Below, piece after piece: positions 10,050 to 22,258 of a DNA stretch of 64,000 bases (position 1 is the first letter of the stretch; every line of letters starts with the position of its first letter). Origin of the DNA: Sclerodactyla briareus (lineage: Eukaryota; Echinodermata; Holothuroidea; Dendrochirotida; Sclerodactylidae); assembly GCA_026419785.1 (NCBI GenBank), contig JAODTK010001233.1, positions 124,001 to 188,000 of the forward strand, written 5' to 3'. Below the pieces are notes generated by a model. It did not search any database. It was not told where the DNA came from and worked only from the letters and a program-made list of their open reading frames with translations. Made by a program: the position numbers and the translations under genes.

Positions 10050-11240
10050 AGATAAATGATGATAATAACTCGGCCATGGCCGGAAAATATTGTGACGTGG
10101 CCGGAAGTGGTGGAAAAAATTGAAACTTTTTACACGGAACTGGACGCTGGTATTTCTCAATTCTTATAATTATTATATATTCGCGGTTTACCAATAGCAT
10201 GCAGTCCCATGGTCAGCGATCACCTAGATAGTGCGAATATGTCAATGTATTTATCAAATCACTGCTCTTGTTGACCATTCAGCGCACCTATATTTCAACA
10301 CTGGAGCTATATAGGTGACAGCCGCCTATCAGTCACACAATTCCGACACCCACTGTGTTTCAGCCATGGTCATTGGCTTAGAAGGAAACATTTCAGGGAA
10401 AAGGTTCAAACACGTTTCGGAAACAATGACTAGATCCACGGGAGCGTCGTTAGCCAATCGGCAATAATAAGCGAGTTCCTCAAACTGAGCGAGTTCTTCC
10501 TATGTCGAGACAGGACAGACGGGGCTGAAAAAATAAGTCTTCAGTTCAAAGTGAATTGAGTCGAAATGTGGACTTGATTGGGACGAACACGACGTCCTCT
10601 TTGTGTGTTTTCTGGTCAAGTATGGCCGTCAGGTATGGCCAGTATAATGCATATTCCTCAACTTTGTGCTGAAAAAAAAACAGGGGGAAAAGAAAAAGAG
10701 AAAGTAAGTCCGTTGGAGTTGAATCGGAATGCGAAATGATTTTTCGCATTCATGAGACAAATGAATGCATAGGACAGATTCGGTATGCATTAACAGTGAG
10801 CCAGAATGTCGAAAACAAAACAGAAATTTACTGCCGCGGTCCCGAAGTCAATCGGGGGACATGGGCAGAGGTGAGGTCGTTAAATAATGAAGGAAATGGG
10901 GTAGGGTAGGAAGATGTACACACCCAGCCATTGGGGGGAGGGATCAATGAAAGTAGCACTGATGGTTTAGGAAGGAGTTTAGGAGGAGTCCAGCACAGTG
11001 CCCATCACGAAACGTCGGGTCTTCTCTTTCAGCAATCGGGGATTCCTGAGGTGTTTGCCCGAGCCTTCATTCGGTGTATTTCGTCGTCAATACCAGCTCA
11101 GGGGGCACTCCAGCGGATTATCATTGAAGAATGGGTTTGCCATCCACTGTCTGATAGATGGGAAACTCGCGGTCCAAAGTAACATAGTTCCTGAATCCGC
11201 GATTAGCCAACTATAAACAATGTTGCCAGGGGGCCTCTAG
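10050..11240. other. Conserved stretch without a recognised gene
   Basis: Matches 36463-37640 in unit 2. Short frames such as the plus frame 10931-11182 are only partly preserved in unit 2. No domain could be named and no repeat structure is evident. Confidence 0.35.
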
Positions 11241-11249
11241 ACCGACGAA

Positions 11250-11395
11250 TACCCTGTCCCCTGCGTCCGTCCGGTACTGCGGTTCCTCAGAAAGCAGGTC
11301 TTACCTGGCGTTCAATGACATCGATCGTCTCTGTTGCAATGAAACCTATTGGAGTGTGACCGCCCATGTTCCAACTCTCGAACGACGTCTGATGT
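11250..11395 (+). pseudogene. Possible cysteine-rich exon, unit 1 copy
   Basis: Aligns to the unit 3 frame, but with several missing bases and the first cysteine codon displaced. No open frame remains across the region. Confidence 0.18.
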
Positions 11396-12824
11396 CCTAA
11401 CGGTAGGGAGATAGACCACTAGCAGAACTACCAGAGACCTGACCTCTGAAGTCCAGCTCTTATGTCGAATCCTGGCAACCACGAACCAGTGATCCTAAAG
11501 CTATGGGCATCCTGTGATGCAAAGTTGACTTCGAGACTCTGTACCATCGTGGTTTGAAATATCGTTTGTTAAGATGTCCATTTGACACTCACAGAGGCAT
11601 TTAAGTCACGTGGAAGAACAAGCGGGGACAGTATCACATGCAGAGTTTGGCGAGGAAAAAGCCATTAATTCGGTCGAACTACATAACACATTAACTCTGA
11701 AGGTGTTGGATGCGTGGTTCCGGGTGGAGTAATTAGTATGATTAGATTTTAATTAAATCAATAATTACCACAATTTCCAACTCCCATTGAGCTAGTTAGT
11801 TCGCCGGGAAAGTGTGAGAGAGGTTTTGTTCACATTGCTCCATCCCTCGCAGGCCAGTGTTATACATTATCTGTCAGAAGGTCCAGGTATGCAGCCTTAA
11901 TTGACAATAAACGATATCCAGGGGGAAAATGATTTGCGTCTCAACACATCTCGCTCAGATTGTTGGCTGGTGATCAAGAAACAGAAAGAGAGTTGTTTTC
12001 AAATGTTGAGTTCTGTTGGGTAGGCTTTATGTAGCTAAATACAGGCCTAGGAATGATTTAGTTGATTATTTTGGGCTGGGCCACTGATAGCAAAATTAGG
12101 CTAATGTGGTAGAAATGGTCAAAGCCATTCCAAGGTTATGGCGGATGTCAGTAAAGGTCAATTAAATGTGAACTAACAATGAATGTGGATTGGTGAAGAA
12201 CATGCAGTGTATTTGCCACAAATGTGCTGTCCGCAGTATCAAGACGTTTCGATTGGGCTTTTTCAAATCAATCCATCGCCACAGATATAATGCTTTGCGC
12301 ATGTCTATTCGAATGAAACTTGGAAAACGCCAATATTAAGAACGAATATATTATTGAGGTAATTTGAGTCAAGAGATTAATGTTGGAAAATCCTCGGGAA
12401 CACCGTTATATGCGGTTGAAGCCGTGGTGTGAAATCAAGTGAAGAGTAAAAATCCTTAGTAAGCATATGAGCTCCTCCTAAAAAGGCTACATAGGCCAGT
12501 TTGTGTTTGTAAGTGGCGAATGCTCACGAGCAATCTGAAAACAGTTAGCGGGGATGAGGATTCGCATAGGAATAGACCGATGATTCCACCTATATGCAAT
12601 ATCGCAACGGCTTATTTTTTAAACTATCACCACTATTTGAAAAACGCAACAATGTTTTCGGAGGTTACTGTTGATGATATGGGGGGAAAACTGTAAAAGT
12701 TTTTGTTTGCAATGAGTTGTCATTTTCGGAAGGGGAGTTTCGAAAGATATCGTTCTGCACATGCACGTTCAACGTCGAACTGCCATCGTTCTACGACCTA
12801 AAACTGGACTCCGAAAGGGAGCAT

Positions 12825-13090
12825 TGGTCTATGGACAGCCGTTCAGGTCCAAGAGAAAACACGGGGTTCACCATTAAACAATTACATGAAGTCACGACAA
12901 AAGTCGCATGCGGATCGCAATGGAGCGAGTTTACATCGTAATGTCTTGCAAACGGTGCCAGTAATTGTTACCATCAAACTATGCCCCTTCGAAAGGTTTC
13001 CACTATAAATTAGTTGAGATGTTATGCCCATTATTCCTGTGACAAGAGAAGAAACCTACCGTCCGGACCACGGGCCCCTTGATTGAAGGA
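12825..13090. repeat. ~300-bp direct repeat, first copy, unit 1
   Basis: Begins around ACAGCCGTTCAGGTCCAAGAG and ends around ATACCGTCCGGAC-like sequence. A diverged copy starts about 870 bp downstream. Shared words include TCAGCCG--CAGG-CAAAGAG, GATCGCGATGGA, ATAATTAGTTGATATGTTATG. Confidence 0.55.
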
Positions 13091-13268
13091 CAAGTCCAGC
13101 CAAAATATTCAAAGGTCATATTAGTGCCATGAAATCATTTGCAAATTAAACTCGCTTCATGTTCATGGCAAGTTCGGTTATAAAGGATAAAGCTATAAAG
13201 TTACGAATTTTTAAAAAATTATGGAATTTATCCCTGCTAGTTGGCAATTTTGCAAAATATGACAACAA

Positions 13269-13343
13269 TTTGATGACGTCATATCTACCAAACTTGGCAA
13301 GAAATGTCTCTTCTCTTATAATTGGTAGATATGACATCATAAA
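13269..13343. repeat. Inverted repeat (hairpin), unit 1
   Basis: GATGACGTCATATCTACCAA at 13271-13291 faces ATTGGTAGATATGACATCAT at 13321-13340, giving a ~20-bp stem with one or two mismatches and a ~30-nt loop. A decayed counterpart sits at about 40494-40570 in unit 2. It may be the centre of a small foldback element. Confidence 0.6.
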
Positions 13344-13691
13344 AAGGTTGCCCAGTTTGACAATCAACATGAATTATATGAAATATTTTAGGAAGTCATA
13401 CTTCCCATTTCCCGAACATCTATACACCTGCGAACAATTCAGTGAAGTGATATTTTGAATGATTTGGTTTTATTCTCTGCAACATTAAATTTACCTAGAA
13501 GAGTATTAATTTGGCTGGGATTTTCCTTTAAGTTAACGCCGCCCCTGGGGAATCTAATGACAGTTACTCGCTGCCGCCACTGGTACACGCTTGTCGCAAT
13601 ATCATTGGGTCATTGCTGATGAGAACAAACGTGGTAATAATCAAGTAAAGTTTAGTAAGTTATCCCTTGCAGGACTTAAAATCACTAATAT

Positions 13692-14030
13692 ATTTATTGT
13701 CAGCCGGACAGGGCAAAGAGCAAACAAGGGGATCATCTTAACCATTCGCGACAAAGGTCGCTCGCGATTTTTTATAAACGAGACTAATCTACACTGACAT
13801 ATTGTATTATGGTGATGATATACGATCAATATCGGATCGCGATGGAGGCGATTTGAACATTATGAGATCATTGGCAAACGTCGGCCAGTTGTTACCAGGG
13901 CGATTATTGCCCCATCCAAGTAGTACCTGAAAGAATGATTTCAATATAATTAGTTGATATGTTATGACATTTTCCCGTTGAAGTCGACACATACCGTTTG
14001 GGCGAACTTCCCAACCAAAAAAAAAAGTTC
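13692..14030. repeat. ~300-bp direct repeat, second copy, unit 1
   Basis: Diverged partner of 12825-13090, with TTATTGTCAGCCGGACAGGG at the left and TATAATTAGTTGATATGTTATG then ACACATACCGTTTGGGC at the right. No coding frame spans it. Confidence 0.55.
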
Positions 14031-14768
14031 TTATTATAATACATAAGGGTTTTTACAATGGCTCATAGGACACTTTTTACCGATAGGCTTCAGCTGTCTC
14101 AACAAAGGCCGATTTGAACTACCTCAAATGTCGGATGTTGGGGGCAAAGGAGGGGTGGGGGGGGGGGGGGCGGAGGATTGAAAAGTCAGAGTGGTGGAAG
14201 GGAAAAGATGGTCAATAGGAGTTTTGACAAAAAATTGTAGCTGGTGTTACGTTCTTTCATTCTCGCACTGTTGACACCTAATCGCCTTAAGGGAACGTAT
14301 ATTTCATAGGATGGTGTTATATATAATCTTTGGGGTGGTTTGTTTAAGAAAAATCAGAGTTTCCGTCAAAAAAGAGAAAAGACGGGAAACCAAAAAGGGA
14401 TATGGCCCAGCCGTTGTGGAGTGGGTGGAAACACCGCTTACGAACCATTCGAGATGGCACTATCTGACGAACATATTTATACATTACATAGTTTCCAGTC
14501 AACCAGTTGACATCAGAGAGGGTTGTCACTTCGATTCAAGAGACACCGTTATTCCTCTCAGCGTGCAACCTCATGATTGACAGATTTGTAACCAGAGGAG
14601 TACATCTTTTTATTAGCCTACTAATGGCCACTCAGTTTCCGTCGCCATTTAGGAATAAGTAAAACCATTTGAAATGACCACTTTTCAAACTGGTCACGTT
14701 CAGCAGACTTGCCCAACATATAGGCCAGACTGCTTGGGTGTGCCTTTAAAGCGATCTATTGATTGATT
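14031..14768. other. No recognisable gene
   Basis: Includes a G-run at 14158-14170 and sequence equivalent to 41200-41630 plus 42665-42900 in unit 2, where a ~1.03-kb insertion splits it. No ORF or domain is supported. Confidence 0.4.
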
Positions 14769-14769
14769 G

Positions 14770-14886
14770 TGGGAGGGGGGTGTGTGTGTGTGGTGTGGGT
14801 GTATGTCTGTGTTGTTTGCTTGGTGTGATGCGTGTGTATGGTTGTCTGACGTGGTGTGTATGTGTGTGTGGGGATGTGTATGTTAT
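14770..14886. repeat. TG-rich microsatellite, unit 1
   Basis: Interrupted (TG)n/(GTGT)n tract of about 115 bp. Apparent ORFs in it on both strands are low-complexity artefacts. Confidence 0.9.
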
Positions 14887-17800
14887 GTGAAAGGCGGCAG
14901 AGACATCTATAAGGACCGCAGAGCGAAAGTTCAAATTGAACATGTAGGTGCGGGGTATGGTGCTTGAAGAAGATCCCTTATGTTTTTTTTTTAAACAGCT
15001 GTGACTCAGTTCCGTTCTCAGAGTGTGGTACATAATTTTCGGGATAACATCGTGTGGTAGGTGATAAAAATATGTGGCATGAACTGAATTAATCTGAAAA
15101 GGTAAATTGATAGGATAAAAAAGGTCAGGCTATTTTTTTCATCATATCTCGCAAACGATACATTTTGTGGGATGGCGAAATCGAAATGGAAAGTTTAGTT
15201 GCCTGAGAACCTACGTTGAACTCATTTGACTTTTGACCTTTGAGTCGTTTTTGTGATGACTGGATCGCCTCTCTGGCCAGGCGAATTGGAAAGTCAAGTT
15301 AAACGGCGTACTTCTTGTGTGAAGGCTGTATCTCAAGTTACTGCCTAAAAACAGCCCCTGGCACCAATTGCATCGCACAATAATCCAGACACTCCATTGA
15401 TCGCTACTAAACAGCCATTCCATGGCAGGCTTGCCAGGAACGTTGGCCTACTGGCCAGCTTTCTCTCAGAAATGTAAACATTGAACCTGGGAATTCAGGA
15501 GATGCACTGGGGAGTTCTGTGGATCTATCCAGGGGGAGTACAGTAATGGCCACAGTTATGTTGTGGAACTCCGATATTAATATGAAGGGTTCTAATGGCT
15601 TATAGTTATAATCTGAGGACAACAGGGGGGGAGGGGTATGGATGGGTTGTGTACACACATCTCTGGAGGGGGAAAACAAAACAATTGACAAGAAAGATCA
15701 CATGGGTCTTACACTGACCACATGGGTTGGGGAGAATTAGTAATGGCAATGGGTCATTTTATTCCCAGTGGGGGATTGTAAAATTTTGAAGGCCTTCCCA
15801 TTGCTACAGTGATTAACTTGGAGCAGAACCCAGGCTCTTATAGGGGGGGACCCGAGAGGGAAGAGGGGTTTGTGGAATGGGGGTGGGACATATCTGGGGA
15901 GCGTCCAACGGGACAAATCTGTAATACCACCTGGAAGAAGCAATACGTGCCATAATAAACGGTTCCCGAAACACTATCCCACTCTAAGACACTCTCACTC
16001 TCATTATGGAGATCCAAGGAATCTTTGCAGTCGTGTCGTAGATGGATGGAATTGTGGTATGCTTCATCTGACTGTATCGCTGAAGCGGAAAATTTGTGTG
16101 TGAGTTTCTAACGATATGTAGAGGAACGTCATTATTTTTGTACGGATGGGGAGTCATTTCTGGGCAAAATTGGGAAATTGTGAAATTTGATGAATACTTG
16201 ATGAACAAAGTCACATGTCTTGGGGGATTGAAGCTGGAATGTGGTGTGTGTGTTCTAAGCGTACGTACAGGACGCTATTTATTGTCGTAGGCGGGTCGAA
16301 TTTCGGGGGACATTCGAAGCTTGTAAAATGTCTGGTTTTTGGTACTTTTCCTAGTAATTAGGCTACGTCCAACGCCTGGTACCGTTGGGATCAAGTTCAA
16401 CTTGTTGGATGTGGGTGCCCTGATGAGTACATGACTTATTTATTTTGCAAGCGCCGGGAGGTCATTTTGGGAAAAGATTGGAAAGTACTACTTTTCGTCG
16501 TGACAAAAAGAACGTAGTTTATAGTGAAGCTGTCTAACGGACAGAATAAAACACTTTTTCACACCCAATTCCGACTAACCTGGCGCACTGGTTTAGATGA
16601 CCAGACCCCCTTCAATCTGTTGTGACCTCGATGGTAAGCACGTTATAGTCTACAGGTGGTTCACCCACCATGTTTAGCAACATCTTCATCTTAATTTCCA
16701 GCTTGTTCAATCCTCAAAATCGCCACCCATCGATTCTCAATCCAGATCCTGCCGTCATCGCTTTGACGCTGGGGCCCGTGCCATACGCCGAGTTGCGGAT
16801 CATTCATGCACTGACCATACCCGCCTTGGAGCGACACCCGTTGCCATGTGCATCTCCGCTTTTGTCTTTAGGGCCATGCGCTCCAATTTCCTAGGAAGCT
16901 GAGTCCTAGCACTCCGCTCGATGATCCACTGTGGCCCTCCTATTACGCTCTAGGTTTTCACCTCGTTGCTGACTTGTGGATGCCGGTTTGAAGTCTGTGC
17001 CTTCTTTGTCCGGGTCCACATTCGATCCTGCATTTGGCCCCGTCAAGCCTGAGTGCAATGACCATTAACCTGAATCAGTTGTGAAGAACTGGTCCCGCCT
17101 CGAGATTTCTGCCAGATTATGAGCTCGCTATTCTCCCGTCTTGAAGTACATCATTGGTCGATCCCCTTGACAGTAGCACCGTCATTGGGGTACCAAGGCT
17201 ATCTGGCGCCTCGCATCGAATCTTTGAACCAGACGAGTAATTCCAAGGTCACGTGAGGTTAACTAGGCCGACATCAATGCTTTTCTTCGCATTATACCAC
17301 CCCTCAGTCCTCTAGCAATGGTGTCCCGAAAACCTTCTGAGTGTGGCTTTCTATTGCTGCGAGAGGCTTGTTTTCTCATTAACACGAGTTTTGTTCTATC
17401 TGCTAAGATGCTAAGATGTATGCTAAGGATGTACCCTGATACAAATCCGCTTGTCATAGCAGTATCAACGAAAAATTACCTTTGCAACAACAGCCATGCT
17501 GATTTCTTTCAAAAGTGCTGTAACAATAAAGTCTTTATTCTCTGTGTGGACCTTCATTTGCTCAAACTAAGAAGAAAGGTCTCTGACGTGACCGATATTT
17601 ATGCCACAAACATGCAGATTTTCAGTGTGAGGTCATCAAGTGCAATGACTTCCACCGAAACACTGGGGTAGCACCTTTACATCCCATATCTCAGAAGACG
17701 AGATCAGAGAACCTTCCAGACGATATGTTTGTCCGATTTCCAGCTCGATCGCTCAAGAGCATCATTTTCGCTATACACAGGGGCAGAGTATCCCCGAAAC

Positions 17801-19490
17801 ATTTTGCTCTCGGCTCAAGTGTTCCGCCGTTTGCCGAGAAGTTCTCATACCGATCGGTATTCCGAACAAGTTGGCCACACAGTATCGCCCTCCTACCGGA
17901 ACTTGACACAGCAGTTGCTACCATTGACGACATTTGTTACCACGCAAACATAGATCCAAAACAGAAAAAAAGTCACACTAATGGGGCTCCTCTCCTGAGG
18001 ACACTAAATGAACCATCGGGGCAACTTCCAGGAGACAATGCGCTGCAAAAAGAGATCATAACAATCACAAAACTTGTCGTGATTACTACTCCCATAGCTG
18101 ACAGGCTATAGTTACTAAGGCCAAACCAGAAACTTATTACCCCCCCCCTATGAGGTATGTCGGTTTCACTTGAAATTCTATATATCGCCCCTTGGATGAT
18201 TAAATTTAAATTTTATCCTTTCCCTTCACGCCCTACCCTTCCTTTTACTGCTTTTCTGGAAAGAAAAAATGACCTTCCCATTCACCAACTGAAATATTTT
18301 TTCAATTTCGATCAATTTTGGAAATCACAATAAGTAATGCAATTTGTCCTCCAGTGCTTAAAATGACCCTCACTTTTGGGACGAATGAAGTCCCCATCCG
18401 GCACGTTTTCGTTCACATAGAACATACTTCCAATTTTGGCGTGTAATAATGCAAATTCAGTGGAAGTAGCAGCACATACAAAGCCAAAAAAATTGGCCCA
18501 ATAATAGCGTCTAGTCTAGGCTAGGCCAAACGTTAGTCCTATATATGCATGACTACACACAACCATGCCTACTGCCTAGTGCCTAGACAAGCATATTTCA
18601 ATTTGGTTGAATCTTCGATGGATTGTATTCACCCAGTCCTATGGTTTGCAATCTGCTGATGTCCCATCCATGTCTTCACATGCCACAAGGAACAAGGTCC
18701 AACTCCAAAGGTCACAACAAATGATCAGCAAATGGCAATAGGCCCACCTCCCCAACTCCTTACTGTCATTGTATTGTTTCCCCCTAATCAACCCAGGAAC
18801 ACATGACTTCGAACACACGTTGGAGGCTTGATGGGACTGTCATTTTTAGCCTGCTTATTTTGCTCCTCTCACTTGAGTGCTCACAGACTGACTCCCGGAT
18901 CTACCTTCTCTCTCACGGTTGCCCCACATACCCCGTATTTACATTCACTTTGACAGTTGTGCGATCCCAATTACTTAAACAGATAATTATTAGTATTGGG
19001 TCTATGCTTTTATCTCACTCATTACTAACAGTATCACAGCGAAGTACACATCTTGGCATGACACTGTGACCAGGGACACTATGACAGTGATCCAACGAAC
19101 TTTCACCAAGTGAGGACCCATACCTTCGTGATCCAAAATGGGAAAACAGATGCCTACAAATTGAATTTGCACTCAAAACTAAGGAACAATGACCCCCATT
19201 GACTTTACAGAGCCTTTGCATCACATGAATGTTAATTGAGAAATGAACCCCATACTTCATTCATCAGAAGATTACCACATTGCCCTCAACCTGGCTTTGG
19301 GCACTCTTGATAACATCATGAATGTTTATTTATCCAATGACCCCCTCCCTCATTCACAGGAGCCCACAATTATCAAACATGTGTATCCTACCTTACGTTG
19401 TCACTTTTCAGCAAAATATTCAGTTTTCACAGTCACTAATGTCAACTGCCTACATGGTTGTGTATACTAAATAAAGCCTTTAATTTGGAT
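14887..19490. other. Long stretch with no recognisable gene
   Basis: Aligns with 43087-48350 in unit 2. Local frames exist on both strands (for example plus 17725-18111, and minus 44977-45228 in unit 2), but the corresponding frames are not open in the other copy and suggest no family. Against unit 2, it has about 80 extra bases near 17725-17810 and lacks the private 46762-47320 segment of unit 2. I see no TE hallmark in most of it. Confidence 0.4.
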
Positions 19491-19493
19491 GGT

Positions 19494-19746
19494 CCTTGGT
19501 CGCAAAAATTCCCAAAAGGGATTCTCTCCAATGTGTGTGTGAGACTGTGATTAAACATACAATAAACTTTGGACTGCCTGCAGACACTCAGTGTGGAAAT
19601 GGTGCATGGCATTGGCCTGCTGAGTACTGAGAGTGGGTAATCCAATTATTTCCTGTGAAACTCAGTTCTACTGATTATCTGATGTGTTTTACTTTGAAGT
19701 TAACACTCCCTATAGCATGCCAGAAAGCACACACTTGGATGTCAAC
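19494..19746. repeat. 253-bp tandem duplication, first monomer (unit 1)
   Basis: Begins at TGGTCGCAAAAATTCCCAAA and runs to the next start at about 19747. Shared landmarks are ATTCCCAAAAGG, GACTGCCT-CAGACA-TCAGTG, GATTATCTGAT and TAGCATGC. Unit 2 has only one monomer at 48352-48615. Confidence 0.8.
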
Positions 19747-19992
19747 AGTGGTCGCAATTCCCAAAAGGTTTCTTCTCAAATTGGTGTGTTAGACTGTGAG
19801 TAAACATACATCACCTTTTGACTGCCTTCAGACATTCAGTGTGGAAATGTGCCTGGCATGGCAATGCTCAGAGGACTGAGATGGGTAATCCCATTATTCT
19901 CTGTGCACTCAGTCTTATGATTATCTGATTGTTTACTTTGAAAGTTAACACCTTCCCTATAGCATGCAAAAAGCACACATCCAGGATGTGAA
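19747..19992. repeat. 253-bp tandem duplication, second monomer (unit 1)
   Basis: Second copy starting at TGGTCGCAATTCCCAAAAGG. A further copy lies inverted at about 25800-26110 inside the private insertion of unit 2. Confidence 0.8.
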
Positions 19993-20204
19993 TTTACTTG
20001 ACAGGCAGACTGACTATTGTTATTATTAACCGGGATTCATGGACAAGCCCTAATGAGGGCATTAACTGTGGTGTCGTGTGCAAGCAGCAAGAGGGTAGTG
20101 GGTTGGGAGGAAGAAGAAATCAAGGGTCAAGTAAGCTTCTGAAAGTGGGGCAGGGCACAACATTTGTGTCATTTGTCGCTATTGAGCAAAAAGTGAGGGC
20201 ACAA

Positions 20205-20370
20205 CAATTATAATAATAATGATAAGTTTGTAAAGCACAGAACCCCAGAGATCTGCTCACTGCGCTGCCAGGGTGAAGCAGCCCCAAAGAGATTACTTAT
20301 ATACAACAGAAATAGGTGAGTTTCAAGATTTTTTAAGGTGCCAAGCGATTGGAGAGAACGTAGGTTGACG
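20205..20370 (-). mobile_element. Possible SINE fragment with TAA-type tail, unit 1
   Basis: ATAATAATAATGATAAGTTT followed by GTAAAGC-CAGAACCC and CTGCGCTGCCAGG looks like the 3' end of a minus-strand SINE. The homologous stretch in unit 2 is 48785-48950. No tRNA-like head is found next to it. Confidence 0.35.
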
Positions 20371-20549
20371 ACAGACTCTCATTTTGGGTAGCACACTTAC
20401 GACTGATCAGCAGTAGTGGCGAATGATGGGTTTATCCATGAAAGATGGGATAGTGCCATGTACTAAACCAAATTGTAGAATTGTGCAAATCTCCCCACAC
20501 TGAGATTCTCCAATTCAACGGGCTGTGGCTGATCCAGCAGTGGCGGCGC

Positions 20550-20690
20550 CAGACCGCCGGGGGGGGGGGGGAGGGGGGGGGGTAAGGCAAGTATTAGGCC
20601 ACCCAGATTTTGACCTTTGAATCCTTTTTTTCGGGGGGGGGAAGCAAGTGGAGGCAAATGTAACCTTTGGGGGGGGGAGGCCACCACACA
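20550..20690. repeat. G-run-rich segment next to a GTGGATCCAG-type motif
   Basis: Contains several G runs of 8-12 bases spaced 40-60 bp apart. The unit 2 counterpart (49120-49290) has shorter and interrupted runs. The proline-rich minus-strand frames here are homopolymer artefacts. Confidence 0.5.
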
Positions 20691-21109
20691 TATATTTAGA
20701 TGTTGAAAATGTTACACTAAATGGGGAAGTGTATGTAGAAGAATTGCATTTCCGTGTCAAGAATACATGATTCATTTTCAAATTGGGCTGAATTTATCAG
20801 TTTAAGTTGATCTGATAGCAGTTTGCATTAGTAACTTATGTCTGCTTTTGCAACCCCGCCCCCAACTCACGCATAATTGACACGTCGTAGAGAAACCATT
20901 CTTATTTTACCCGTTACGTAACGAGCACTTCTTCTATATTTCGTGCAGTGATGCAGCTTCAAATAGGGCTACATTTTTTCAATTTTCAAGGTTGCCTTGA
21001 AACCTGGGGGGGGTGCATGTAAGACCAAAATCGTCACCCCCACCCGTAGCGAAACACCATGCTGCTCAGAGATGTACATATAGCTTGTCACTGGATAGCT
21101 ATTAAACCT

Positions 21110-21134
21110 GGGGGGGGGGGGGGGGGGGGGGGGG
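21110..21134. repeat. Poly-G run (25 nt)
   Basis: Lies within a block that recurs at 21004-21014, 26505-26523, 26940-26950 and 49610-49620, always as ACTTGGGGGG-like sequence followed by GTGCATG and GACCAAAAT. A mirrored poly-C run follows at 21161-21177. The lengths are probably unreliable. Confidence 0.8.
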
Positions 21135-21224
21135 TGCATGCACGACCAAAATTTTTCCAGCCCCCCCCCCCCCCCCGTACAACACCACTACTGATCATGA
21201 CGGTGCAATAGAGGCTGGTCACTG

Positions 21225-21400
21225 GTTGCTATCCAATACTCAAACATATCAGTAATAATAATGAATGGCAAATGAAAATTGTACTGTTTTACTGGGGGAA
21301 TATTGGTGCTATCCAATCTAAACCAAACATATCAGGAATAACGATAAAATGACACTTCAAATTTGTACTGTCCTTCACTGGTGAAATAGTTGTTTGGTTG
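21225..21400. repeat. ~85-bp minisatellite, two monomers (unit 1)
   Basis: Monomer landmarks are CCAATACTCAAACATATCAG, AATAATAATGAAATGACAA-like sequence and TTGTACTGT-TTCACTGG. Unit 2 has five monomers at the same locus. Confidence 0.65.
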
Positions 21401-21439
21401 GTCACTGCTTGGTTCTCACTCTGTACAATGAATCGTGCG

Positions 21440-22175
21440 GAGATAGCTGAATTGTCCATGGTGCCTAGAATGACCTTGACCTGATGCCAAAACAATGGGT
21501 TCATCTTCATCATGTGTACAATCCACACACCTAATTTGAACTTAATAGATCTTTGCATTCATTTCGATATTAAAATGCCGACGACAGATGTCAAATGCCA
21601 AATTTATCCACTTTCCAGTGTTTTAGCTGTTTTGAACTTCCACATTCATTGAGATAGCTTGTGATTAAGAGTATCGTATTATGGTAGTGTCATTGACTTT
21701 TTGTTTGTTCTTAACAAGACGCATCTGCCATCACAAAAAGAGCATGCAAATCACCATGTCAAAAGGTCAACGGATGTCAAAAGGTCCACAAGTGCAAATA
21801 TGTCACAAGTCGGGTCACCAGATGTAAGTTCACCCAGACTACCTATATTTCCATTACGACAGTCCTTCAAAATTGTTTCATTGCCGAGATATAAGGAGTC
21901 GATTTCCTCTTATGACCTTGAATGACGCTTGACCTACACCAAAAAGAACAGGGTTCATCCTCACCATACATGCCTACCCACTACCCAATTGTGAACTGGT
22001 AATACTCGCGTTCGTCAGATATCCTGCTGACCAAGCTTTTTTACTTGTCCTCTCGTGACCTGAATGAAATTGTACGGGCACCCAAAACATAGGGTCATCC
22101 TCCCCATATGTGCAACCCACTACCTAATTTTGAACGTGGATACCAGTTTGCGTACGGTAGATATCGTGCTGACAA
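21440..22175. repeat. AGGTCA/TGACCT-rich degenerate monomers, unit 1
   Basis: Diverged monomers share TGACCTTGACCTGA-ACCAAAA, ACAATAGGGTTCATC, CCCACTACCTAATTTTGAAC and CGTTAGATATCGTGCTGACA parts (near 21470, 21910, 22060). Between them lies a cluster of GGTCAAAAGGTCA-type direct half-sites at 21760-21790. Confidence 0.7.
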
Positions 22176-22258
22176 GGGGTCTCTCTCTCTCACACCCACA
22201 CACACACACACACACCACCACGCACACCCAGCACTCACACACACACGCCCCACATACG
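22176..22258. repeat. CA/CT microsatellite, unit 1
   Basis: (CT)n then (CA)n tract that closes the monomer array. It is followed by a GCATGACTGCATAGATCC-TTTTGC hairpin-like end, as at 28042. Confidence 0.9.

Noticed and set aside
14746-15033. Frames rich in His-Thr or Cys-Val on both strands (also 42876-43242 and 22064-22341)
   Set aside because: They are translations of TG/CA microsatellites.
17725-18111. 128-codon plus-strand frame in unit 1
   Set aside because: The counterpart in unit 2 (46060-46270) lacks about 80 bp and is not open, and no domain is recognisable.
20463-20781. Proline- and leucine-rich minus-strand frames (also 48914-49290)
   Set aside because: They arise from G-run tracts and are not conserved in frame between units.
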